DNA of 64,000 nt from Mucilaginibacter terrigena (GTDB lineage: Bacteria > Bacteroidota > Bacteroidia > Sphingobacteriales > Sphingobacteriaceae): positions 682,001 to 746,000 of the forward strand of contig NZ_SEWG01000002.1 in the NCBI RefSeq assembly GCF_004168255.1, read 5' to 3'. Of the stretch, positions 41,574 to 50,820 are shown piece after piece. The translations under genes and the position numbers were made by a program. Below the pieces are notes generated by a model, which was given only the letters and a program-made list of their open reading frames with translations, searched no databases and was not told the DNA's origin. Positions within the stretch are counted from its first letter, which is position 1. Each line of letters opens with the position of its first letter.

Positions 41574-43835
41574 TTGGTTTACAATAAACGGGATACAGTT
41601 ACCAGGAAGTTTGTTTATGATAACGGCAGGCTTGTAGGGAAAGGGTCACTCATTAACAACGGCAAAACGCTTGTGGGGCTGTGGGAGTTTTTTTATCCGG
41701 CAGGTAACCTTAAAAGTGTTGGAAAATACAACCAGGCAGGCAACCGTGAAGGTGAATGGCCTTATCAGACCTATGCCGGGGCCTTACGTTCGAAAGAGCA
41801 TTACGCTAACGGTAAGCTGCAAGGCAGCCAGGAATATTATTATGATAACGGTAACCCATCATCGCGCGAGGTTGAAACAAACGACCAGCTTGACGGGCCT
41901 GCCACCACCTATTATTACAGCGGAACAAAAAAGCTGGACGTGGGCTATAAACTTGGTAAAAAGCAGGGTGTCGAAAAAATATATTTCGATAACGGCAACT
42001 TGAAAGCTATAAATAATTACACCGATGGCGTATTGACCGGGCCTGCTAAAGAGTACTACAAAACCGGTACGTTAAAAGCGGCAGGCCAGTATGTTAACGG
42101 CAAAACCGAAGGCTTGTATAACTCCTTTAACGAAAGCGGCAAGGTATCTGCCGAAATGAGTTTTGTTAAAGAAGATGTTAACGGCGAGTGGAAATCATTT
42201 TACGACAGCGGAAAGCTGAAAGAAAAGCGCAATTATATCACTAACCAGGAAGATGGTTTACACCAGGAGTATTACGAAAGTGGCCAGCTATCTACCAGCT
42301 ACACCGTAAAGAAAGGTAAAATAAACGGCGAAGCAGTTTTTTATTCAAAAGATGGGAAGGTTTACTCTAAATATTTTTACGACAATGGTGTTATTAAAAA
42401 TGTAAAATACTTTGACCCTTCGGGCAAACAGATCTATTCTTCAGAACTGAAGGGCAACCTGATAGATATCGTTTCCTATAACGAAAAGGGGATTAAAAGG
42501 GAGCGTTTTGCATACGATCAAAAAGGTGACCTTACCGGCCCCGACACCGTTTTTTCGGAGACAGGAAAGATAACACAGGTGAGCAAATATGTTAGCGGCA
42601 AGGTAAACGGCCCGGTTGTAAATTATTGGCTAAACGGCAACAAAAAGTCGGAAATAAACATGACCGATGGCGACAACGACGGATACTATACCAGCTTTTA
42701 TGTAAATGGCGTTCCTCAAACAGAGGGCTGGATAAAAGACGGGATTTACCAGGGTGAGTGGTTAAACTACGATGTACATGGCAAACTATCTACCAGATCG
42801 TATTACCTTGACAGTGAGTTAAACGGCTACAGGGAAGAATTTGAACCCGACGGCAGTAAAACAACCGAGCAGAAGTATTATAAGGGCACACTGATAGAAA
42901 TGAGCCAGTATAATAACGCCGGAAAGGTAATCGCAGTTGATAGCTTCCCCAAAGCATCGGGCAAGTACACGCTTCTATATCCAAACGGAAAGGTTATGGC
43001 GCAAACCAATTACGTTAACGGCAATTTTACAGGCCCGTATAAAACCTTTTATTTTGATGGAAGCCTGGAAAGCAGCATGTTTTATAGCAACGGGTTGGTA
43101 GATAGCACCTACAAAAGCTTTTACTATGGCGGCGCAAAACGCACCGAAGGTGTATATCATAAAGGTAACAAAACCGGAAAATGGACATCGTACAACGAAG
43201 ACGGGGTGTTATCAAGCATTAGTATATATGTAAATGATGTACTGCAGGGCGAAAAGATAGACTACAACAGCACGGGGACCAAGGATTTTGTAGCGAACTA
43301 TAAAGACGACGAACTTGATGGCCTTGGCCAGAAATATGACCCGGATGGCACCTTAGCCTACCAAATGATATTTGAGAAGGGCGACCTGGTATCGTACAGC
43401 TACACCGGCAAGGATGGCAAACCGGTACCTTTTATACCTATTGATAACAGCAACAGTACCTTTAAAACATTTTACCCCAACGGTAAGCCATCAAGGGAGT
43501 GTACATACGTTGAGGGGGTTAAGCACGGTAAAATGACACTGTTTTATACAAACGGACAGATCCGCGCCATTGATAATACCAGTTACGGCAGCAACGAAGG
43601 TTTAGCCCAGGATTTTTATCCCGATGGTAAATTAAAATCGGAATATAATTATGTGGCCGATAACGTTGAAGGGCCTGGTAAAGAATATTATAAAAGTGGT
43701 AAGCTAAAAACAGAAATGAATTATTTTGGCGGCGTTAACCACGGCCCGGCAAAATATTATGATGAAAGTGGTAAACTTACCAAAACTATGCTTTATAGCT
43801 ATGGTAAACTGATGTCTGTAAAAAATGAAAAATAA
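41574..43835 (+). CDS. YwqK/MORN-variant repeat protein, in frame with upstream TPR gene
   Basis: The 753-aa product (first usable start is TTG at 41574, no ATG) is made of about 30 copies of a 22-24-residue MORN-variant repeat of the toxin_YwqK class, with the pattern YYDNGxLKxxxNYxxGxxxGxxKxYY. Such repeats form extended beta-rich scaffolds. It has no signal peptide of its own, and the frame is continuous with the exported TPR ORF upstream apart from one stop and eight codons. This favours one TPR-MORN secreted protein. It overlaps the next gene by 11 bases (43825-43835), so translation is coupled. Function is unknown; a protein-interaction scaffold is likely. Confidence 0.65.
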   Translation: MVYNKRDTVTRKFVYDNGRLVGKGSLINNGKTLVGLWEFFYPAGNLKSVGKYNQAGNREGEWPYQTYAGALRSKEHYANGKLQGSQEYYYDNGNPSSREVETNDQLDGPATTYYYSGTKKLDVGYKLGKKQGVEKIYFDNGNLKAINNYTDGVLTGPAKEYYKTGTLKAAGQYVNGKTEGLYNSFNESGKVSAEMSFVKEDVNGEWKSFYDSGKLKEKRNYITNQEDGLHQEYYESGQLSTSYTVKKGKINGEAVFYSKDGKVYSKYFYDNGVIKNVKYFDPSGKQIYSSELKGNLIDIVSYNEKGIKRERFAYDQKGDLTGPDTVFSETGKITQVSKYVSGKVNGPVVNYWLNGNKKSEINMTDGDNDGYYTSFYVNGVPQTEGWIKDGIYQGEWLNYDVHGKLSTRSYYLDSELNGYREEFEPDGSKTTEQKYYKGTLIEMSQYNNAGKVIAVDSFPKASGKYTLLYPNGKVMAQTNYVNGNFTGPYKTFYFDGSLESSMFYSNGLVDSTYKSFYYGGAKRTEGVYHKGNKTGKWTSYNEDGVLSSISIYVNDVLQGEKIDYNSTGTKDFVANYKDDELDGLGQKYDPDGTLAYQMIFEKGDLVSYSYTGKDGKPVPFIPIDNSNSTFKTFYPNGKPSRECTYVEGVKHGKMTLFYTNGQIRAIDNTSYGSNEGLAQDFYPDGKLKSEYNYVADNVEGPGKEYYKSGKLKTEMNYFGGVNHGPAKYYDESGKLTKTMLYSYGKLMSVKNEK

Positions 43836-45753
43836 ACTGAGTATTGGGTATGTAGGGGCTGTATTTATTTGTGTTTTTTTGCAGCAGAATAGTTTAAAAG
43901 CGCAAAGCTTTGATGAATTGCGCAAGCAGTATCCCGATGAAAAAGCTGTAATGCTGAACCGGAAACTGGAGTACAACATCAGTGTAAAAGAAGGGCAACC
44001 ATACGTGGAAAGCAACGAGGTGCAGCAGATAGCATATTTACTGAGCAGCGCTACAGCCTACATGAGCGAGTATGGTTTTTCGCATAGCGATTTCCAAAAG
44101 CTGGTAACTTATAAAGCATTCACCAAAACACCCCAGGATAAAAAATTAAAGGTAACCGAGTTTAAAACCAGCACAAGCAAAGAAAGCTCCGTTTTTTACG
44201 ATGATTATAAGCGTACTACCTTTAATTTCCCGGCTGTTGAACCGGGAGCTGTAGGCAACCTGGAGGTATCATGGCAAAATAAAGATCCGCACCTGCTTAG
44301 CCCTTATTACTTTGCAAACTATATGCCTATGGTTAACAGCGAGCTAAGGGTAACGGTGTCAAAAGATGTGTCAATTAAATACCACCTTATGGGGCAGGAT
44401 ACCAGCCGTATTGTTATTAAGGTTGAAAATAGCCATGGCAATAAGGTTTACAGCTTCATGTACAAAAACGTCCCTTCGGAAAGGCGCTACCCTGATGCAC
44501 CGGATTTTGCATGGTTTTCGCCGCATGTGCTGTTTTATATCGAAAATTATAAAGATCAATACGGCAAGGCTATTTCATACCTGTCAAACGCCGATGACCT
44601 GTACAGGCTTAATTATAGTTACATTAAAGCTATAAACAAAACCATTAACCCCGAGCTAAAGCATATTGTTGATTCACTCACTAAGAATATCACCCTGCCG
44701 GATGTTAAAGCAAAAAATATTTACAACTGGGTACAGCGTAATATTAAATATGTTGCTTTTGAAAATGGGATGGAGGGTTTTGTACCGCGCGACGCGGGCC
44801 TTGTTTGTAACAGGCGTTTTGGCGACTGCAAAGACATGGCCAGCATCCTTACCGAAATGATAAACACTGCGGGGGTACCGGCCTACTTTACCTGGATCGG
44901 CACACGCGATCTGCCCTATAAATTTAGCGAGGTGCCATTACCCATTGTAAGCAACCACATGATCTGCGCTATAAAACTCGATGGCAAGTTTGTGTTTTTG
45001 GACGGCACCGACCCAACCTGTGTTTTTGGTACCCCATCGTACGCCATACAGGATAAAGAGGCAATGATATCGATAAACGAAAACGAGTACAAAATAGTGA
45101 AAGTACCCACCATTGAAAAAGCAACCAATGTACTTACTGATACTACCTGGCTTGAGATTACACCAACAGGTATAAAAGGGCAAATAAAACAGAGTTTGCA
45201 GGGTTATTTTGCTTCTAACGCTTATGCCAAGTTGATGTACATGAATGGCAGGACGATGGATGAAAGCATGAAGGCCGAGTTTGCAAGAGGATCGAATAAA
45301 TTCAGGCTGGATACTTTTCACGTTGATAAAAAGCAAATAGCCGATCATGTTTCGCTTTTTGCAGATTTTAGCCTGCCCGATTACGCCAAGAAAATAGGAA
45401 ACGAGTATTACCTTAACCTAAACCTGTTTAAATTTTACGCCAACGAGCAGATAGATTATCCGCGAAGATCGATGCCTGTTGAGTTCGATTTTAAATACAT
45501 AAAAAGGTATGTCACCATGTTGAAAATTCCTGACGGCTATAAGGTGAGTTACCTGCCTAAAGGCAAAAGCTTCCACAATAATGTTTGGGGATTTAACCTG
45601 CAGTACGAACAAAAAGGGAATTATGTGATACTTACCCAGGAACTTGATAACGAGAACCTTTTACTAACCAGCGACCAGTTTCAGCCATGGAATAAAGTGC
45701 TCGAAAACCTGTCGCCTTTATATAAAGAAACCTTAAGCCTTATAAAAATTTAA
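43825..45753 (+). CDS. DUF3857/transglutaminase-like protein, active-looking
   Basis: A 642-aa exported protein: hydrophobic signal segment (GYVGAVFICVFLQQNSLKAQ), an N-terminal DUF3857-like beta domain, and a transglutaminase-like cysteine protease fold core. The triad is visible: Cys335 in RRFGDCKDMASIL, His378 in SNHMICAI, and Asp393 in FVFLDGTDP. The C-terminal 180 residues form another beta domain. Such proteins are common in Bacteroidota periplasm and their substrates are unknown. It overlaps the preceding repeat gene and lies 8 bases before a second, related gene. Confidence 0.75.
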   Translation: MKNKLSIGYVGAVFICVFLQQNSLKAQSFDELRKQYPDEKAVMLNRKLEYNISVKEGQPYVESNEVQQIAYLLSSATAYMSEYGFSHSDFQKLVTYKAFTKTPQDKKLKVTEFKTSTSKESSVFYDDYKRTTFNFPAVEPGAVGNLEVSWQNKDPHLLSPYYFANYMPMVNSELRVTVSKDVSIKYHLMGQDTSRIVIKVENSHGNKVYSFMYKNVPSERRYPDAPDFAWFSPHVLFYIENYKDQYGKAISYLSNADDLYRLNYSYIKAINKTINPELKHIVDSLTKNITLPDVKAKNIYNWVQRNIKYVAFENGMEGFVPRDAGLVCNRRFGDCKDMASILTEMINTAGVPAYFTWIGTRDLPYKFSEVPLPIVSNHMICAIKLDGKFVFLDGTDPTCVFGTPSYAIQDKEAMISINENEYKIVKVPTIEKATNVLTDTTWLEITPTGIKGQIKQSLQGYFASNAYAKLMYMNGRTMDESMKAEFARGSNKFRLDTFHVDKKQIADHVSLFADFSLPDYAKKIGNEYYLNLNLFKFYANEQIDYPRRSMPVEFDFKYIKRYVTMLKIPDGYKVSYLPKGKSFHNNVWGFNLQYEQKGNYVILTQELDNENLLLTSDQFQPWNKVLENLSPLYKETLSLIKI

Positions 45754-45761
45754 ACGATAAA

Positions 45762-47723
45762 ATGAAAGTACAAGTACTAACCTTAGCTGTTGTTTTAGCA
45801 TCTTTTCAGTTTGCACACAGCCAGGATAACACCCTTGAAAAAGAGACCTGGGCCAATAAGCCGGTAATACACACTATTGACAGTAAATACAGCAAAGAAT
45901 CGGCCGTGATATTGCTGGATAAAAGAAGGATAGAGTATATAGATGAACCCAAAGATGAATTGGCCCAATATTATACGCTGCATAAACTCATCCACATTAA
46001 TGACGACCGGGGGATAGAAAACTTTAACAAAATATACCTGGGGTTTAACGAAAAATCTGATGTGGTAGATATCAGGGCCCGCGCCATACTGCCGGGTGGC
46101 AAGATCATCGAACTGAATAAGGATAACATTAAAGATATTAAAGAAGACGACGGAAGCACCTATAAGATATTTGCCATGGATGGTTTAAGTAAAGGTTGCG
46201 AGGTTGAATACTTTTATACCTTTAAAAGGCCTACGTCGTTTTTTGGTACCGAAGCTATACAGGGTGTTTTCCCGGTACAACATAGCACCTTTCAGATCGT
46301 AAGCCCCGAAAGGCTTCGCTTTGCAGTAAAAACCTACAATGGCAGCGAGGTATCAACAGATACGCTCATAAATAAGAAGAAGATAATACAATGTACTTTT
46401 AAGGATATTGCAGGCGCCGAGGACGAGAAGTACGCCTACTACCGCTCAAACCTGAAAAGAGTTGAATTTAAACTGGCTTATAACGATGCAAACCAAAAAG
46501 GTGAGCGGTTATTTACCTGGAATGAGTTAGCTAAAAGAGTGTTTAGTATGTATGCTGTTTACTCTGAAAAGGAAACCAGGAAAGTGCAGGAACTGGTTAA
46601 AGCTAACGGCTGGGATAAATTAACCGACGAATTAAAAAAGGTTACAGCCGTTGAAAATTATGTAAAAAAGACCTATTCATACAACGAGGATCTGAATAGT
46701 GACGAGGGTAACCAACTGGAAGGCGTTATTCAAAATAAAATTGGCGGTACACCCGGCATTGTGCGTTTATACGGCGCTATTTATAAGTTGCTGGGTGTTA
46801 ATTACCAGTTTGTATTAACCGGCGACCGTACCAAAATGGTTATCGACCGGGAGTTTGAGAATTGGAACAACTGCGATAACCCGCTTATATACTTCCCTGC
46901 CACCGGCAAATATATTGCGCCAACCCGGCCCGATTACCGCTATCCGTATATCAACCCTGCATGGGGCGATACAAACGGGATATTTTTAAAAGGCACATCG
47001 ATCGGCAACTTTACTACTGCTATTGCCGAAGTTAAAAACATCGAACTGGAAGATTACACCAAATCGTTCCAAAATCTGGAAACCAGGCTTGAGCTTAATA
47101 ACGATCTGGATTCGTTAACTATTGATGCCAGGCAAATATATGCAGGGTATCCGGCTGTGAATTACCGGGATGCCTTCAATTTTTCTAACGAGGAGCAAAA
47201 AAAGGACATCACTAAAGAGATGGTAAAAATGGTATCGGGTACCGATCATATCCTTTTTTCGGAAGCGTTGAATAAGGATTTTGAAAGTACCGACCTGCCT
47301 TTTATTATGCACAGCAAAACCAAAGCCAGCGACATGATAGAGCGGGCAGGTAATAAACTGCTTTTAAAAATTGGCCTTGCCATTGGCCCGCAGGTAGAAA
47401 TGTACCAGGAAAAGCAAAGGCAGGAACCTGTTAATATGGATTTTGGACATATCGAGGACAGGAAGATAGACTTTGTGATACCAAAAGGATATGCCATAAG
47501 CAATGCTGAAGACCTGAAAATGAACCAGGTATTTAAAGATAATGGCGACCTAACCATGGGCTTTGTATCCACGTATGAAATTAAAGGCGATATACTTTCG
47601 GTTCATATTAGGGAAGAGTACCGGAAAACGTACTACCCGCTAACCCAGTTTGACCAGTTCAGGAAGATCATCAATGCTTCATCCGACTTTAACAAAGTAG
47701 TGCTGGTGCTCGAAAAGAAATAG
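45762..47723 (+). CDS. DUF3857 protein with degenerate transglutaminase core
   Basis: A 653-aa exported protein with signal peptide MKVQVLTLAVVLASFQFAHS and a DUF3857 domain (about 30-260, for example YTLHKLIHINDDRGIENFN and ILPGGKIIELNKDNIKDI). It keeps the general transglutaminase-like order, but where the partner gene has GDCKD this one reads GGTPGIVRLYGAIYKLLGV, so the catalytic cysteine is gone. No matching His is seen in the following strand (NCDNPLIYF). It is probably a non-catalytic partner of the upstream enzyme. It is the last gene of the run and has a strong terminator downstream. Confidence 0.75.
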   Translation: MKVQVLTLAVVLASFQFAHSQDNTLEKETWANKPVIHTIDSKYSKESAVILLDKRRIEYIDEPKDELAQYYTLHKLIHINDDRGIENFNKIYLGFNEKSDVVDIRARAILPGGKIIELNKDNIKDIKEDDGSTYKIFAMDGLSKGCEVEYFYTFKRPTSFFGTEAIQGVFPVQHSTFQIVSPERLRFAVKTYNGSEVSTDTLINKKKIIQCTFKDIAGAEDEKYAYYRSNLKRVEFKLAYNDANQKGERLFTWNELAKRVFSMYAVYSEKETRKVQELVKANGWDKLTDELKKVTAVENYVKKTYSYNEDLNSDEGNQLEGVIQNKIGGTPGIVRLYGAIYKLLGVNYQFVLTGDRTKMVIDREFENWNNCDNPLIYFPATGKYIAPTRPDYRYPYINPAWGDTNGIFLKGTSIGNFTTAIAEVKNIELEDYTKSFQNLETRLELNNDLDSLTIDARQIYAGYPAVNYRDAFNFSNEEQKKDITKEMVKMVSGTDHILFSEALNKDFESTDLPFIMHSKTKASDMIERAGNKLLLKIGLAIGPQVEMYQEKQRQEPVNMDFGHIEDRKIDFVIPKGYAISNAEDLKMNQVFKDNGDLTMGFVSTYEIKGDILSVHIREEYRKTYYPLTQFDQFRKIINASSDFNKVVLVLEKK

Positions 47724-47737
47724 CATTAAATTAAGTA

Positions 47738-47776
47738 AAAGCCCTCTTCAGTAAATCCGGAGAGGGCTTTATTTTG
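47738..47776 (+). terminator. terminator between convergent genes
   Basis: AAAGCCCTCT (47738-47747) pairs with AGAGGGCTTT (47761-47770), followed by ATTTTG. On the other strand the stem is followed by TTTAC, so it could also serve the convergent lipoprotein gene. Confidence 0.8.
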
Positions 47777-47785
47777 AGATGAGGA

Positions 47786-48469
47786 TTAGTAGGTGGTCAT
47801 ATTGTACATTTCAATTTGCTGGCCGGCAGGGTTCGAACCGCCATACCAGTGGTTGGTGCCAACAAAGTAATAGTATTTATTATAGTAGCTGCCGCTGTTA
47901 TTAGTAAGCGTGCATTTATAAACACCGTCAACATAAAAATCAACCTGGTGGGTATTGTTTGATTTTGCCTGGCATTTGTAAGTGTGGTAACCATTATCGT
48001 TAATGGATAGCACTTGTGTATAATATTGCCCGCCACCCTGTAAGTAAGCCTTTAAAGCATTATCATTTAAGGTTTTTACAAAGCCCATCTCGTTGCCGTT
48101 CCACTGCGAAACATTATCCGCCAGGAACACAGCCTGCTCGCTTGCCGAACTGTAAGCATTTGAACCTCCTTTAAAGCAACCGTTAAATTGCAGGCCGGTT
48201 GCATTTTGCCCTGTCTTTTGTTGTGCGGCATCAATATCGGTGCTGCAATTGCCTACCGGCACACAAATACCGTTTGTGCCCGAAATGTTGTAGGGTGTTC
48301 CATTACAGGTTTTCCAAAGGTTAAACGCGCTTTGCGGTACTGCCGCGCGCGGTACAGTGGTTTCTGATTGGTTGGTTGCTGTAGTTGGTTTGTTAGCATC
48401 CTTGGCGCAGCCGAAACACAGGGCCAGCAGCAATACGCCGCCTACCGACATTTGATTGATTTTTTTCAT
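47786..48469 (-). CDS. small secreted lipoprotein, unknown function
   Basis: A 227-aa probable lipoprotein: basic start, hydrophobic GGVLLLALCFG and Cys21 as the expected lipidated residue. The mature part is rich in Tyr, Asn, Gly and Ser, has several Cys residues (for example CNGTPYNISGTNGICVPVG) that could form disulphides, and ends in an aromatic-rich beta region (YYNKYYYFVGTNHWYGG). I do not recognise a family; the second half looks like a small beta-sandwich or carbohydrate-binding-like domain (VDFYVDGVYKCTL). It stands alone, convergent with the DUF3857 genes. Confidence 0.6.
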   Translation of the reverse strand: MKKINQMSVGGVLLLALCFGCAKDANKPTTATNQSETTVPRAAVPQSAFNLWKTCNGTPYNISGTNGICVPVGNCSTDIDAAQQKTGQNATGLQFNGCFKGGSNAYSSASEQAVFLADNVSQWNGNEMGFVKTLNDNALKAYLQGGGQYYTQVLSINDNGYHTYKCQAKSNNTHQVDFYVDGVYKCTLTNNSGSYYNKYYYFVGTNHWYGGSNPAGQQIEMYNMTTY

Positions 48470-48736
48470 AACTTATTAGATTTTGGTTAAATAATTAATC
48501 CGAAGTTAAGAAGCAACAAATGCCGATGATTACACTACATTATCAAATATATACACTATTGTAACAAAGGTGTTTATGGGTATATTTGGTTGTTTTAAAA
48601 CGAAATATTATTATGTATCAGCTGTAATAAAACTGTTTTTGAAAGTAAATAATACAGGTAGGGTGCACCATTACCGTTAAAGCTAATTGCTTTTAAATAA
48701 AATACTGAATTTTTTACTGTCCGGTTCTACCAAACA

Positions 48737-49645
48737 TTACATCTGCGAACGCACGTTGGTGTTAAGTTTGTACTGCTCGGGCGACATCCCCATGTATTTC
48801 TTAAAAACACGCGAAAAGTAATATGGATCATCATAACCCAGGTCCATGGCAATGGTTTTTATTTTGGCTTCGTTGGCATAAAGGTATTGGCAGGCCTTTT
48901 GCATTTTAAGATGAATAAAGTAATCGATAGGCGGCATGCCGGTGGCCTTGCGGAACAAACTGGAAAAATGCGAACTTGATAGCTTATGCTGCCCCGCCAT
49001 CTCTTCAACCGTCATCTTCTTTTCAATATTATTTTTCATATTGATGATGGTTGTAGTAATTATATCCGGCGAATCTTCCTGCTCGCTCACCACATGTTTA
49101 TCCGGGAATAAAAAGGTGGCTATCATATTATATAAACAAAAAGTAGCGTTGCACAAATTCTCGATACTGTAACCCATCTCCAGGTTTTGGTAGATGTTGT
49201 TCCAGATCTCGAGCGCTTTATTATTAAAAGGGATCTGTACCGGGCCTTTAAATAAGCCTATGTTTAACGACGTGTTAAAGCTGGCAATGTCATTACCGGT
49301 AAAATGCACCCAGTATATCGTCCAGGGGTCTTCCTCATCGGCCCAATAGCGCATATAAACCTCGGTAGCCGGTAGTATAAAAAACTGGTTAGGTATAACC
49401 TCAAATTTTTTCTTGTCGATGATATAGTAACCTTTTCCTTTAAGGCAGTATATCAATATATTATCCTCGCAGCCCTTTCGCCGCTCTTTATAGTGGTACG
49501 ATGCCTTCGGGAAATACCCTATCTGGGTAATATAAATATTAAAAAGCGCGGGGTATTTTTTAACAAAGTCTTTTAATACTTTTTGCGGTAAACTCATTAG
49601 TTTCTCGCCGTCAAACCCATCTTTTCTTTTAAAGGAACCCGCCAT
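48737..49645 (-). CDS. AraC-family transcription regulator
   Basis: A 302-aa regulator. The N-terminal half is a cupin-like sugar-sensing domain (YHYKERRKGCEDNILIYCLK, then FFILPATEVYMRYWADEEDP). The C-terminal 100 residues are two helix-turn-helix motifs of AraC type: MTVEEMAGQHKLSSSHFSSL and KTIAMDLGYDDPYYFSRVFK, ending KKYMGMSPEQYK, the usual signature. It is divergent from the fucose catabolic operon, so it is the likely activator responding to L-fucose or a related sugar. A 14-bp palindrome lies 40 bases before its start. Confidence 0.8.
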   Translation of the reverse strand: MAGSFKRKDGFDGEKLMSLPQKVLKDFVKKYPALFNIYITQIGYFPKASYHYKERRKGCEDNILIYCLKGKGYYIIDKKKFEVIPNQFFILPATEVYMRYWADEEDPWTIYWVHFTGNDIASFNTSLNIGLFKGPVQIPFNNKALEIWNNIYQNLEMGYSIENLCNATFCLYNMIATFLFPDKHVVSEQEDSPDIITTTIINMKNNIEKKMTVEEMAGQHKLSSSHFSSLFRKATGMPPIDYFIHLKMQKACQYLYANEAKIKTIAMDLGYDDPYYFSRVFKKYMGMSPEQYKLNTNVRSQM

Positions 49646-50004
49646 GTTCTTATTTACAGTTATTAATAGGATATTCCATTAGGATGGCAATATTGCCAAT
49701 TGGTTAAGCTAAAATAAGCTTTATTTAATATACTGATAGTAGTTATTTACAAATTAATACCATGTGTTTGCAAATACCGATAGAATTATCCATTAAAATA
49801 GACGAATTGGCTATTAGATACCTTTTAACCGGAAACTAAATTTGGTCACCGTATTTAACAAAACCAATTATAACCGTCATCGGCAAAAGCGCGTAGTTTT
49901 TTATGTGACGAATTAGATTAAACGCGGGTACATATGCACAAATACTAAAGCGGCTTATATTGTTAGGTTAATACAATATAGGGTAACGCTTGTAAAAACT
50001 ATAT
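49646..50004. promoter_or_regulatory. divergent regulatory region between AraC gene and fucose operon
   Basis: No gene is seen in these 359 bases. A perfect palindrome TGGCAAT/ATTGCCA is at 49685-49698 and may be an operator. Promoters of both the AraC gene and the SDR operon must lie here; no exact TTTG/TAnnTTTG pair was found. Confidence 0.45.
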
Positions 50005-50820
50005 ATGCAATTACTAAAAAATAAGGTTGTTTTTTTAACCGGCGGTACCGAAGGGATTGGCTATGAATGTGCCCAAGCATATCATAAAGCCGGGGCAAAG
50101 GTCAGCATCATTACCCATAAGGCGCAAAGCCTGCATCAATGCCGCATGCAATTTTTTAATGATGATATCCACTATATCCTGGCGGATGTTTCCGTATCGG
50201 CAGATGTGCAGCGCGCCATCAACGAAACCATAAGCCGTTTTGGCAAAATTGATATCATCCATAATAATGCAGGTGTTTCCAGCCCCTCAAAAACGGTTTG
50301 CGATACAACCGAAGAGGAATGGGACAAGGTATTTAACGTAAATGTTAAAGGTATTTACCATACCACAAAGTTTGGTATCGAAGCTTTAAAAGCAAGTAAG
50401 GGCAATATACTTAACAGCAGCAGTCTTGTTGGTAACATAGGGCAGGAACTCCATGCGGCTTATACCGCAACCAAAGGGGCGGTTAACGCACTCACCAAAT
50501 CAATGGCGCTTGATTACGCGGAGCATGGCATCCGTGTTAATGCCGTAGCGCCTGCCGGTGTGTGGACACCCATGCTGAGGCGATGGAGCAACCAGCAGCC
50601 AAACGCCGCTCATATAAAAAACTATTTGGATGAGATCCATCCTTTAGGTTATTGCCCCGAAGGCGATGTAGTGGCTGATGCCTGTCTTTTCCTGGCATCA
50701 GACCAGGCCAGGTTTATTACAGGTTGTATCTTACCGGTATCGGGTGGCGCCGAATTAGGTTACCGTAAGTATATGGGCCAGCCTTTACAAAAAGTTGATG
50801 ATCAAAAAGTAAAGCTATAA
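50005..50820 (+). CDS. SDR dehydrogenase of fucose/fuconate catabolism
   Basis: A 271-aa short-chain dehydrogenase with all classical motifs: TGGTEGIG (12-19) for cofactor binding, NNAG (87-90), and catalytic Ser138-140 with Tyr153 and Lys157 (YTATK). The C-terminal segment PVSGGAELGYR is typical. The neighbouring L-fuconate dehydratase overlaps by one base (TAATG). This suggests that the enzyme is either the L-fucose dehydrogenase that starts the oxidative pathway or the 2-keto-3-deoxy-L-fuconate dehydrogenase that follows the dehydratase; the sequence alone does not decide. It is the first gene of the catabolic operon. Confidence 0.75.
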   Translation: MQLLKNKVVFLTGGTEGIGYECAQAYHKAGAKVSIITHKAQSLHQCRMQFFNDDIHYILADVSVSADVQRAINETISRFGKIDIIHNNAGVSSPSKTVCDTTEEEWDKVFNVNVKGIYHTTKFGIEALKASKGNILNSSSLVGNIGQELHAAYTATKGAVNALTKSMALDYAEHGIRVNAVAPAGVWTPMLRRWSNQQPNAAHIKNYLDEIHPLGYCPEGDVVADACLFLASDQARFITGCILPVSGGAELGYRKYMGQPLQKVDDQKVKL

